Source: CAZTKP01 sp964614215
GTDB taxonomy: Bacteria > UBP6 > UBA1177
Assembly: GCA_964614215.1 (NCBI GenBank)
Contig: CAZTKP010000054.1
Span: 1 to 15,539 of the forward strand
Length of the DNA stretch: 15,539 nt
Direction of reading: 5' to 3'
The position numbers were made by a program, and so were the translations under genes. The notes under the pieces were generated by a model. It was given only the letters and a program-made list of their open reading frames with translations. It made no database searches and was not told the origin of the DNA. How positions within the stretch are numbered: position 1 is the stretch's first letter; each line of letters begins with the position of its first letter. This document shows, in pieces, positions 7,869 through 15,235 of the stretch.

Positions 7869-9479
7869 ATGATAAAAAAGATAATGACGGTTAGCTGTGC
7901 GATTTTCATTTTCTTTGCAGTCCATGCAAAAGACCCCGGGGTTGTGGTTAAGAGCTTTTCAGGACCGAGCTGCTGTCCCAGAGGACTGACTTATGGAGAG
8001 AAACATCTGTGGATGTTAGACCGAAAACTAAACAAGATCTTTCAGATAGACAAAGATAACGGAAAGGTTATTTCTGAGATCCCGACTCCGGGATTTCATG
8101 GTGCCGGACTTACTTATATTAAAGGGTTTCTTTTCGTTGTGGATAGAGACAGGAAAGTTATCTATCGCCTTAATACAAAAACAAAAATAGTTGATAAGGT
8201 TCTTAAGATCGCGATCAGATCTCCGAGAGGTCTGGCTTATGACGGAGCGCACCTTCTGGTGGCAGATGCAAAGAAAAACAATATTTATATGCTGGATCCT
8301 GATGACGGAACTCTTATAAAATATTTCAAGTCTCCATCTACATCTGTAACAGGTATGACTTTTGACGGAAAATATCTATGGGTCGCTGATAGAAATAAGG
8401 ATGAGATATATATGATGGATGTTGATAAGGAAGCCGTTATAAACATCTTTCCAAGTCCCGGGCCTCATCCTTACGGTCTTGCTTATGACGGAAAGTATCT
8501 CTGGAATGTTGATTACCAGACCCGGAAAATTTACAAATTAAACATTGAAACAAAGAAAAAGGTGATACATTACGAAAAGAAATCACTAAAAATAGAGTAT
8601 TCTATCCAGTTCCTCAGTCAGGGACCTGATAACATAAAAAATGCTGACTTTTATATTGCTGTTCCGACAGATTATTACAATCAGAAAATTACATCATCCT
8701 TAGAATTTTTTCCAAAGCCTCAGGAGATCAAATTTGATAACTGGGGTCAGAAAGTTGCTCATTTTAATTTCAGGAATATCAAGCCTGGGACTAATCTTGT
8801 CCCCAGGATGGTTGTAAAGGCAGACCTGTATAAAACTAATTTCTGGATAATGCCTGAAAAGGTCGAGGGACTTGATAAAGTGCCATTGAAAATAAAAAAG
8901 AAATACCTCAAGGATTCGGTCAAGTATAGAATTAATGATCCGAAAATAAAGGAAGCGGCAATCAAAGCTATTGGAAAAGAGACAAATACCTACTGGAAAG
9001 CAAGAAAGATATATCAGTTTGTAAGAGAAATGCTCGATTATAAGCTGAAAGGCGGTTGGGATTCAGTTCCTATCCTGCTTGAAAGAGGTACCGGAAGTTG
9101 TTCGGAGTATTCCTTTGTCTTTATTGCTCTGTGCAGAGCTGTGGGAATTCCCGCCCGTTATGTAGGAGGAATTGTGACTAGAGGAGACGATGCCTTTGTT
9201 GATAATGTTTTTCACCGATGGGCGGAAGTTTATCTTCCGGGATACGGCTGGGTTACAGTAGATCCCGATAGAGGAGATAAAGAAAGTCTGCGTGGACAGG
9301 CACTAGGGTTTGGAAACCTGGGCAACACCCTTTTAATTACTACAAAAAGTGGTGGAAAATCAGACTTTCTTGACTGGAAGTATAACGGAAACGTCAAGTG
9401 GCAGTTCATAGGTAACAGCAGAGTTTACACTGAACAGATAGGAGAGCTTTCTCCGATTGGTGAAAGTGATGCTAATTAA
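7869..9479 (+). CDS. Secreted beta-propeller / transglutaminase-like protein
   Basis: 536 residues. GAGG at 7860-7863 lies 5 bases before the ATG. Residues 1-20 form a signal peptide ending in VHA. Residues about 30-235 hold five blades of about 43 residues with the pattern G-L-x-Y-D-G-x-x-L-W-V-x-D-x(5)-I-Y-x-L, an NHL/SMP-30-like propeller. Residues about 240-340 are a beta-rich linker. Residues about 380-480 form a transglutaminase-like (papain-fold) domain with a complete apparent triad: Cys411 in GTGSCSEY, His449 in FHRWAEV and Asp465 in WVTVDPD. It therefore looks catalytically competent as a peptidase or amide-transferring enzyme acting outside the cytoplasm. The natural substrate is not evident; the propeller may bind it. 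The gene stands alone and runs tail-to-tail, 5 bases apart, against the amidotransferase-like gene. Confidence 0.9.
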   Translation: MIKKIMTVSCAIFIFFAVHAKDPGVVVKSFSGPSCCPRGLTYGEKHLWMLDRKLNKIFQIDKDNGKVISEIPTPGFHGAGLTYIKGFLFVVDRDRKVIYRLNTKTKIVDKVLKIAIRSPRGLAYDGAHLLVADAKKNNIYMLDPDDGTLIKYFKSPSTSVTGMTFDGKYLWVADRNKDEIYMMDVDKEAVINIFPSPGPHPYGLAYDGKYLWNVDYQTRKIYKLNIETKKKVIHYEKKSLKIEYSIQFLSQGPDNIKNADFYIAVPTDYYNQKITSSLEFFPKPQEIKFDNWGQKVAHFNFRNIKPGTNLVPRMVVKADLYKTNFWIMPEKVEGLDKVPLKIKKKYLKDSVKYRINDPKIKEAAIKAIGKETNTYWKARKIYQFVREMLDYKLKGGWDSVPILLERGTGSCSEYSFVFIALCRAVGIPARYVGGIVTRGDDAFVDNVFHRWAEVYLPGYGWVTVDPDRGDKESLRGQALGFGNLGNTLLITTKSGGKSDFLDWKYNGNVKWQFIGNSRVYTEQIGELSPIGESDAN

Positions 9480-9484
9480 TATTG

Positions 9485-10477
9485 CTAAATGTTAGAAATT
9501 ATTATCTTTTTGAATGATTTCCAGAAGTTTTTATAAAAGTCCTGAGCGTTTTCTTCTGTTGTATATTTTTTCCATGTTAGCCTGTATTCAGGATGGAACT
9601 GAACGCCTGCAGCATTTGGATAAATTTTATGTCTGACAGCTTCAATTATTTTTCCATCTTCGGAAAAAGCAGTTGCTTCAAGGTCTTTTCCCGGAATTTC
9701 AACTGCCTGATGATGATTATGAAAAACCAACTCTTTTCCTGAGACGTCATCTTCTTTAAATAAGGAATCTTTTATAATTACAGGGTTTAAGATAGCTCGT
9801 TTCTTTTTATCCATAGTGCGATGGATATTATTTTTTCCAGCTTCCCGGCCTTTATAGACCAGAGAAGGAATATCCTGGATCAATGTCCCGCCGAGGGCTA
9901 CATTCAACTGCTGCATGCCCAGACATATTCCGATTAGCGGATAGTCTTTTCTATCTTCAATAAAACCTGCTTTTCCGTTTTCAGAGTTATTAAAAATATG
10001 GTGAAGGAAACTTATGTCAAAGTAGTTCCTCTGCTTATTGAACGGTTTTGTCTGTTCATGAGGTTCCTGTCCGTAAAGTTGTGGCGGAATGTCGGGACCA
10101 CCGTTAAAAACTGCGGCACTTGAACTTTCAAAAAGATCTTTAAAAAAAGGTGTGCATTTATTTTCCTTGAAAACGGAAAACTGATCGACAGAACAGGGGA
10201 TTTTTTTCAGTTCAATAAAATCATACCTGCGTTTTTCTAAATATTTCTCAACCTTTGTGACGTTTACGTCTTGCGGATAGATCCATGTGAATACAAAACG
10301 ATCATCATGAAACAGCCGGTTCTTATACAGGAAAATATAATCTGCAAGGCGTTCTTTTGACGGGCCTGTCATAATGATACGTATTTTTTCATCATCTTCT
10401 TTTTCTGAATTGAAATAAATAGTTAAAGTTGTTAAAAAGACAATGAGAGTTAAAATAAAAAGCTTTAAATTCTTCAT
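9485..10477 (-). CDS. Membrane-anchored class I glutamine-amidotransferase-like / peptidase C26 protein
   Basis: 330 residues. AAGGAG at 10492-10487 is 9 bases before the ATG. An N-terminal hydrophobic segment (residues 4-22) preceded by lysines forms a signal anchor or uncleaved signal. The rest is a class I glutamine-amidotransferase fold related to gamma-glutamyl hydrolases such as PuuD. Visible hallmarks are NGGPDIPP (125-132), the nucleophile elbow GICLGMQ with Cys185, GGTLIQD (196-202), HNHHQAV (253-259) and QFHPEY with His295 and Glu297. The triad Cys185-His295-Glu297 is intact. Known C26 hydrolases cleave gamma-glutamyl amide bonds. PuuD itself is cytosolic, so an exported, tethered version is uncommon and suggests action on an envelope or extracellular gamma-glutamyl substrate. 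It is divergent from the lipoprotein gene at 10634. Fold and active site are firm; substrate is unknown. Confidence 0.88.
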   Translation of the reverse strand: MKNLKLFILTLIVFLTTLTIYFNSEKEDDEKIRIIMTGPSKERLADYIFLYKNRLFHDDRFVFTWIYPQDVNVTKVEKYLEKRRYDFIELKKIPCSVDQFSVFKENKCTPFFKDLFESSSAAVFNGGPDIPPQLYGQEPHEQTKPFNKQRNYFDISFLHHIFNNSENGKAGFIEDRKDYPLIGICLGMQQLNVALGGTLIQDIPSLVYKGREAGKNNIHRTMDKKKRAILNPVIIKDSLFKEDDVSGKELVFHNHHQAVEIPGKDLEATAFSEDGKIIEAVRHKIYPNAAGVQFHPEYRLTWKKYTTEENAQDFYKNFWKSFKKIIISNI

Positions 10478-10529
10478 TATAATCAGCTCCTTACTCTTAA
10501 ATGAAAGCGCAAGTCACAAAAAGAGTGGA

Positions 10530-10558
10530 AATTTATCATTCAACTTCTGATAATGCAA
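10530..10558 (-). promoter_or_regulatory. Candidate promoter of the amidotransferase-like gene
   Basis: On the minus strand, TTGCAT (10558-10553) and TAAATT (10535-10530) are separated by 17 bases, with the start codon 52 bases beyond the -10 box. Hexamers and spacing are identical to the candidate at 2823-2851. Both are weak against consensus, and AT-rich sequence can give this by chance. Confidence 0.3.
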
Positions 10559-10570
10559 TCATTTTTTAAT

Positions 10571-10598
10571 TTGCAACAGTAAATCTTTTTAATACAAT
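10571..10598 (+). promoter_or_regulatory. Probable promoter of the propeller lipoprotein gene
   Basis: TTGCAA (10571-10576), a 16-base spacer and TACAAT (10593-10598) lie 35 bases before the ATG at 10634. The leader contains GGGAGG at 10623-10628, 5 bases before the start. The -35 box is 12 bases from the -35 box of the opposing candidate promoter, so the two genes may share a control region. Confidence 0.5.
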
Positions 10599-10633
10599 GC
10601 ATCAATTGAGCGGGATTTTTTTGGGAGGAAGAA

Positions 10634-12781
10634 ATGAAGAAGCTAGTTTTTTTTCTTTTATTATTAATGGTTCTAGGGTGTTCCAGTGATAAGAAAAAAC
10701 CTGCAAATGATTATGATATAATTGACAATACTCAGCCTGACAAAGGAAGTCTGCCTACTGACAATGAGGTGACCGATAATGAAAAGTCGGACAATGAAAT
10801 ATCAGATAATGAAGAAAATGATGCTGATATTCCGGAGAGAGAATGTGAGACGGTCTGCGGCAAAGGTGTTGAGCAGTTCATAGATGGAGAGTGGAAAAAC
10901 TGTACAGCTCCCAAAGACGGAGATAAGAGAGATTGTGAAAAAATAAATACTTACGGTACGTGTCCCGGATTTGAAACATGTACTCTTCCTGATGGCTGGG
11001 GTGAATGTGATGCACCTGATCCTGAACCGGAGTATTATGACGGAAAGGACAACAACTGTAATGGTGAAACTGACGAAAATATTATTAATCCTGTTACTGA
11101 CGGAACGGTTGATGAAGGTCTTGAAATGATTGAGGGAACTGATCCTGATAATCTGACAGGAGAAGACGGGCTCACCCTTTCTAGACAGTCAAAAGTTCTT
11201 CCATATCTCTGGGCGGCTAATCATACAGATGAATCTGTAAGTAAGTTTAATACTGAAACGAAAACAGAAGAAGCACGATACTGGGTTGGGGTCAATCCGA
11301 GCAGAACAGCTGTTGACCTTGACGGAAATATGTGGGTTGGAGGAAGAGATGACGGAAGGCTGACTAAAGTTCTCTGGGACACAACAAAATGTCCTGAAAG
11401 CAATGGAATTCCGGGAATTCAGACTTCACATATTGATGGAACTACAGGAGAGGTTGTACAGGTAAACAGCGCGACTGATCCTTTTGCAGATGAATGCGTT
11501 GTCTACAGTGAAGTTCCCAATGTTAACTGGTTGAGTATAAGAGGACTTGCTGTCGCTCCGGATGGAAAGATCTGGATTGGTTACAGTTTCGGCGGAGTTC
11601 AGTCCATAGATCCTGAAACTTTTGCTCTCGGACCGTATTATTCCGCTCTTGCAGTTCCGGTCTGGAGACCTGACGGATCAAATGTTTTTCAACCTGTGAC
11701 AGGAGAAACCATTAATGCAGATGGAGTTTACGGGCTTATTGCAGATTCAAACGGACTTCTCTACATAAGCGCTCTGAACAACAGAAAACTGTTGACCTGT
11801 TTTGATACGAAAACAGAAACATGGATAGGAGCTTTCGAAAAGCTTGGTGCCTGCTCATACGGAATAGCAGTTGATGGAAAGAACAGAATATGGCTGGGAG
11901 GTTACCCTGAATGTATGGGTGTTGTAATGTTTGATAATGATGCTAAAAAAGCAACCTCGTTTCTCGTCCCTGATACAGCCGCTCTCACGCCTGCATCCAC
12001 AGCTCCTGTACAAATGGCTGACGGTGGAGCCGGTGGTGGTAAAACTGCTCATGACACTACAGGAATAACTGTTGACCCTTCAACCGGTAACATCTGGACA
12101 TCTTTTTATCAGCAGGGCTATACGGGAAAACTGATACTTGATGAGACGAATTTATCAAATAGTACATGGACTTTTATTGCAACAACCAGAGATTCTTCGA
12201 ATGTTCTTCTTCCCGGGGTCGGTGTTGATCTCAGAGGCGTTGGTTTTGATCCTTTTGGTTATGCGTGGACTCTCGGCCTAGGAAGTGACAGAGTTTGGAA
12301 AATAGATCCAGCCACTAATGCAAGAGCAACCGATCTGCCCGAAGGAAAAGCAATCGGTGTCGGTTCACATTACACATACAGTGATTTTACCGGCTCAACC
12401 GCTTTTAATTTTACTGCTCCAAGAGGCGTATGGAGCTATAGTTTCGGGAAACCTTCAAACTGTTCAATTCCATCATCAATCTTTGTTAAAGCATCTGTGC
12501 CTGATAAGACTTACGTCGGAGTGAGGATAAGGTCACTTGATAAAGATGATGCCCCAATCTCAGGCTGGGTTCCGGAAATTGTTACCACTGAAAAATATTT
12601 TGATATCCCGAAAGGACTTGCGGAAACCGAGATAGATCTTACAGATTACCGCGATTATTTTCTGACAGCTGCAAAATTTGAGATTGAGGTTCTTATGACC
12701 ACGACAGATAAAAGCATTCTTCCAATCCTGAATTATGCCAATGTCATGTGGGAGTATGATTCAGATGCCTGCGATAGTTAA
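10634..12781 (+). CDS. Surface lipoprotein with acidic stalk, MopE-like motif and six-bladed propeller
   Basis: 715 residues. The signal peptide ends in the lipobox VLGC, so Cys16 should be lipidated, with Ser at the next position (compatible with outer-membrane sorting by the E. coli rule). Residues 17-68 are an acidic linker with four (S/T)DNE units. Residues 70-150 are cysteine-rich and end in a MopE-like metal-binding motif, DGKDNNCNGETDE, at 136-148. Residues about 188-560 contain six propeller blades with repeated D-x-x-G-x-x-W-x-G/S patterns, similar to virginiamycin-B-lyase-like or NHL propellers. Residues about 600-715 look like a beta-sandwich flanked by cysteines. No catalytic site stands out, and binding to a surface or extracellular ligand is a reasonable inference. 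The short-chain dehydrogenase gene starts 14 bases after the stop, so the two are probably transcribed together. Confidence 0.92.
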   Translation: MKKLVFFLLLLMVLGCSSDKKKPANDYDIIDNTQPDKGSLPTDNEVTDNEKSDNEISDNEENDADIPERECETVCGKGVEQFIDGEWKNCTAPKDGDKRDCEKINTYGTCPGFETCTLPDGWGECDAPDPEPEYYDGKDNNCNGETDENIINPVTDGTVDEGLEMIEGTDPDNLTGEDGLTLSRQSKVLPYLWAANHTDESVSKFNTETKTEEARYWVGVNPSRTAVDLDGNMWVGGRDDGRLTKVLWDTTKCPESNGIPGIQTSHIDGTTGEVVQVNSATDPFADECVVYSEVPNVNWLSIRGLAVAPDGKIWIGYSFGGVQSIDPETFALGPYYSALAVPVWRPDGSNVFQPVTGETINADGVYGLIADSNGLLYISALNNRKLLTCFDTKTETWIGAFEKLGACSYGIAVDGKNRIWLGGYPECMGVVMFDNDAKKATSFLVPDTAALTPASTAPVQMADGGAGGGKTAHDTTGITVDPSTGNIWTSFYQQGYTGKLILDETNLSNSTWTFIATTRDSSNVLLPGVGVDLRGVGFDPFGYAWTLGLGSDRVWKIDPATNARATDLPEGKAIGVGSHYTYSDFTGSTAFNFTAPRGVWSYSFGKPSNCSIPSSIFVKASVPDKTYVGVRIRSLDKDDAPISGWVPEIVTTEKYFDIPKGLAETEIDLTDYRDYFLTAAKFEIEVLMTTTDKSILPILNYANVMWEYDSDACDS
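10757..10822 (+). repeat. (S/T)DNE pentapeptide repeats in the lipoprotein stalk
   Basis: Residues 42-63 contain four units of T/S-D-N-E plus one or two variable residues, giving a strongly negative, low-complexity spacer directly after the lipidation site. Comparable acidic stretches occur in the two cysteine-rich proteins at the left of the window, suggesting a common stalk style in this organism's surface proteins. Confidence 0.75.
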
Positions 12782-12795
12782 GAGAGGAGTTTATA

Positions 12796-13572
12796 ATGAA
12801 TAAGACCGCATTGATCACTGGTGCTTCATCGGGAATAGGAAAAGAACTAGCAAAGATACATGCGAAGAAAGGCGGAGACCTCGTTATTGTTGCCAGAAGT
12901 GGTGACAAGCTTGATGAGCTTAAAAAAGATCTTGAGGAAAAACACAGTGTCGAGGTGATGACTATTGTTAAGGATCTCGGCAACAGCAATGCGCCTGAAG
13001 AAATTTACAATGAGATAAAAGAAGCGGGAATAAAAGTTGAATATCTTATCAACAATGCGGGTTTCGGACTTGTCGGAACTTTTCATGAGCTTAGTCTTGA
13101 AAAGCAGGTTGCAATGATGAATCTCAACATGACGGCACTCACTGTTCTTACGCATCTTTATCTTAAGGATTTTGTCAAAGAAGGTTCAGGAAAGATCCTC
13201 AACGTTTCTTCAACAGCGAGTTTCCAGCCGGGCCCTGGACAGGCGATCTATTTTGCAACCAAAGCCTTTGTTCAGTTTTTAAGCAACGCACTTTCTGAAG
13301 AGTGTCGCGGAACAGGAGTTACTGTTACAAATCTTATGCCCGGAGCCACTGAAACAGGTTTCGGAGCGATCTCGGGTATGGATAAGACAGCTCTTTTTAA
13401 GAAAACTGCCAGTGCTTACACAGTTGCGCTTGACGGATATAACGGAATGATGAAAGGAAAGATGGATGTCCTCACAGGAGTTACCTGCTCCCAGAGACTC
13501 ATGTTCAATATGATGCCTTTTCTCCCCAAAAAAATGGTCCTTAAAACCGTTAAAAAGCTTCAGGAAGTTTAA
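12796..13572 (+). CDS. Short-chain dehydrogenase/reductase (classical SDR)
   Basis: 258 residues, typical of classical SDRs. The NAD(P)-binding motif is TGASSGIG (8-15). The fold-stabilising NNAG is at 86-89, and the likely catalytic set is Asn111, Ser139 (NVSST), Tyr152 and Lys156 (YFATK). Arg34 after the second strand (VARS) favours NADP(H), as in DltE/YqjQ-like members, but this is inference. The segment PGATETGF (182-189) matches the post-catalytic loop. AGGAG at 12785-12789 is 6 bases before the ATG. The gene follows the lipoprotein by 14 bases. The substrate cannot be predicted; this protein is cytosolic, so the operon pairing with a surface lipoprotein does not itself suggest a shared pathway. 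Confidence 0.92.
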   Translation: MNKTALITGASSGIGKELAKIHAKKGGDLVIVARSGDKLDELKKDLEEKHSVEVMTIVKDLGNSNAPEEIYNEIKEAGIKVEYLINNAGFGLVGTFHELSLEKQVAMMNLNMTALTVLTHLYLKDFVKEGSGKILNVSSTASFQPGPGQAIYFATKAFVQFLSNALSEECRGTGVTVTNLMPGATETGFGAISGMDKTALFKKTASAYTVALDGYNGMMKGKMDVLTGVTCSQRLMFNMMPFLPKKMVLKTVKKLQEV

Positions 13573-13578
13573 ATTCGC

Positions 13579-13607
13579 TTGACAACCAACCAGTAAGTTA
13601 GTAAAAT
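13579..13607 (+). promoter_or_regulatory. Near-consensus sigma70 promoter of the abiE operon
   Basis: Perfect TTGACA (13579-13584), a 17-base spacer and TAAAAT (13602-13607, 5 of 6). It begins 7 bases after the stop codon of the preceding dehydrogenase gene, so the toxin-antitoxin pair has its own strong promoter. This is the strongest promoter match in the window. Confidence 0.85.
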
Positions 13608-13620
13608 GCTAACATACTGG
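13590..13620 (+). promoter_or_regulatory. Inverted-repeat operator enclosing the -10 box
   Basis: Left arm CCAGTAAGTTAG (13590-13601) and right arm CTAACATACTGG (13609-13620) pair at 11 of 12 positions. The 7-base loop TAAAATG (13602-13608) is the -10 box plus one base. The right arm also runs into the ribosome binding site GGAGG (13619-13623). AbiEi antitoxins are known to repress their own promoters by binding inverted repeats, so this is the expected autoregulatory operator. Binding here would occlude RNA polymerase. Confidence 0.75.
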
Positions 13621-13630
13621 AGGTGGTATG

Positions 13631-14251
13631 ATGGCTTTTCTAAATACAATTCCAATCGAAGAGATTGATTACAACTATCTGAAGTCTTTTTTGTCCGGAT
13701 ATAAAAATGTTCGTGTAAAAATAAACTCTATGCTTAAAAAGGGTGAGATAATTAGAGTCAAAAAGGGGCTTTATGTTCCCGGTGATAAATATTTAAGGGG
13801 AGTGATTCACAGAGAAACTCTTTCAAATCTTATCTACGGCCCGTCATACATTTCGCTTGAGTATGCACTTTCTTTTTACGGAATGATCCCTGAGAGAGTT
13901 GAGACAGTTACAGCTGTTACAAACAAGAAAAACAAGTCTTTTGATACTCCTCTTGGAAAGTTTACATACAGGTATATTCATCCTGATCTTTACCCGGTAG
14001 GTGTTAACACGGTCTCACTTGATGAAAAGCATAATATTCTTATTGCGGGAAGAGAAAAAGCTCTGGCTGATACGCTCTATTTTTATGATGATCTTGGCAG
14101 TCTTGATGAATTAAAAGTGTATCTGCATGATAACTTGAGGATAGAATTTGATGATATTGTGAATCTCGATAAGTCGGTAATAAACAATCTTTCGGATGTT
14201 TATGGCGGAAATGTTGCGTTGCTTAAAGAATATCTTGGAGGAAAGGAATGA
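13631..14251 (+). CDS. abiEi: Type IV toxin-antitoxin system AbiEi-family antitoxin / autorepressor
   Basis: 206 residues from the second of two adjacent ATGs. ATG 13631 is 7 bases after GGAGG (13619-13623), while ATG 13628 is only 4 bases after, so 13631 is preferred and 13628 remains possible. Residues about 10-55 form a winged helix-turn-helix (VRVKINSMLKKGEIIRVK, then GLY). This is followed by the AbiEi-family stretch YISLEYALSFYGMIPE and a C-terminal domain with REKALADTLYFYD. In the AbiE family, AbiEi counteracts the AbiEii nucleotidyltransferase without stably binding it and represses the shared promoter through inverted repeats; a matching repeat overlaps the -10 box here. The stop overlaps the next start by 4 bases (ATGA), indicating translational coupling. 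Such pairs act in abortive phage defence or in maintenance of mobile DNA. The family assignment is from remembered sequence pattern and is good. Confidence 0.88.
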   Translation: MAFLNTIPIEEIDYNYLKSFLSGYKNVRVKINSMLKKGEIIRVKKGLYVPGDKYLRGVIHRETLSNLIYGPSYISLEYALSFYGMIPERVETVTAVTNKKNKSFDTPLGKFTYRYIHPDLYPVGVNTVSLDEKHNILIAGREKALADTLYFYDDLGSLDELKVYLHDNLRIEFDDIVNLDKSVINNLSDVYGGNVALLKEYLGGKE

Positions 14252-15141
14252 ATAATGCTGTAAAAAGTATGCTTGAAAAGTATGAACTTAAAAGCTCTGT
14301 GGATTATGAAAATGCATTGAAAGAGATTATTCAGGAGATCACACTTCTTGGACTCTGGCGGTCAAAATTCTTTGAAAAGGCTGCTTTTTACGGCGGGACA
14401 GCACTGAGACTTCTTTACGGTCTTGACAGGTTTTCAGAAGATATGGATTTTTCACTTTATGAGCCTGATATGGATTTTAAGATAGAAAAATATTTTAAAG
14501 CTGTAAAAGATGAGCTTTCTTCTTTCGGACTGGATGTGTCGGTCGAGCAGAAGGAGAAAAAGAATTCAAACATTGAATCTGCATTTATAAAAGCCGGGAC
14601 GGTAAAGAATTTTATTGAGATAAATGTTCCGTCAGATCTGCTGAAAAGTGTCAGCAGTTCAAAAATGCTCAAAATAAAGATCGAGGTCGATATTGATCCT
14701 CCGGGAATGTTTGAAACTGAAGCGAAGTATATTTTCAATCCGATCCCTTTTTCTGTCAGCACCTATAAAATTCCTTATCTTTTTGCGGGAAAAATGCATG
14801 CAATTCTCTGCCGTCAGTGGAAAACGAGAGTTAAGGGAAGAGACTGGTATGATCTTGTCTGGTATGTCGGAAATAACCATAAACTCAGTCTCAGTCATCT
14901 TGAAAAGAGGTTGCAGCAGACAGGACATCTCACAAAAGAAGATAAACTTGATGAGAAAAAGTTCAGAGAACTAATAAAAGAAAGAATTGAAACTGTCGAT
15001 TTTGATAAGGCAAGAGCCGATGTTGAACCATTTCTCAAAAGTTATCACGATCTTTCTGTCTGGAGTACGGATTTTTTCACGGAAGTCGGTAATAGGATAG
15101 AGTTAATTGAGGAAAAAGACGCTAGCGGGCAATCTTCTTGA
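14248..15141 (+). CDS. abiEii: Type IV toxin AbiEii/AbiGii-family nucleotidyltransferase
   Basis: 297 residues. The nucleotidyltransferase core shows motif I FYGGTALR (47-54) followed by RFSEDMDFSL (61-70), whose Asp65 and Asp67 should bind metal. Acidic residues in KIEVDIDPP (144-152) supply a further motif. A C-terminal region KMHAILCRQWKTRVKGRD with WYDL (182-203) carries the Lys/Arg/Asp residues conserved in AbiEii toxins. Family members transfer nucleotides to RNA targets (tRNA for characterised relatives) and halt growth when the antitoxin is lost or phage infects. All key residues appear intact, so the toxin should be active. The start overlaps the abiEi stop by 4 bases. The C-terminus (EEKDASGQSS) has no recognisable motif. 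Translation ends 60 bases before a probable terminator. Confidence 0.9.
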   Translation: MNNAVKSMLEKYELKSSVDYENALKEIIQEITLLGLWRSKFFEKAAFYGGTALRLLYGLDRFSEDMDFSLYEPDMDFKIEKYFKAVKDELSSFGLDVSVEQKEKKNSNIESAFIKAGTVKNFIEINVPSDLLKSVSSSKMLKIKIEVDIDPPGMFETEAKYIFNPIPFSVSTYKIPYLFAGKMHAILCRQWKTRVKGRDWYDLVWYVGNNHKLSLSHLEKRLQQTGHLTKEDKLDEKKFRELIKERIETVDFDKARADVEPFLKSYHDLSVWSTDFFTEVGNRIELIEEKDASGQSS

Positions 15142-15201
15142 TGTAAACCTTCCAGGTGGAGATGCCCTAATTCTGATCGATTGTCCGTTAAAGTTTAGCG
15201 A

Positions 15202-15235
15202 AGGTTGGGGCTTTTGCCCTTACTTAGTTTTTTTT
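15202..15235 (+). terminator. Probable intrinsic terminator of the abiE operon
   Basis: Stem 15202-15211 pairs with 15216-15225 around a TTTT loop: a GGGC/GCCC core, then two wobble pairs, one mismatch and three more Watson-Crick pairs. Two bases later a run of eight T (15228-15235) follows. It lies 60 bases after the toxin stop and overlaps the 3' end of the convergent SecB-like gene. On the opposite strand the hairpin lacks a T-tract, so it would act mainly on the plus strand. Confidence 0.6.

Noticed and set aside
9470..9500. A bidirectional terminator between the convergent propeller/transglutaminase and amidotransferase-like genes
   Set aside because: Only 5 bases separate the stops and no GC-bearing hairpin with a T-tract is present on either strand.
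10553..10598. TTGC-containing elements as sigma54 promoters
   Set aside because: No GG dinucleotide at the required -24 position precedes the TTGC; sigma70-type spacing fits better.
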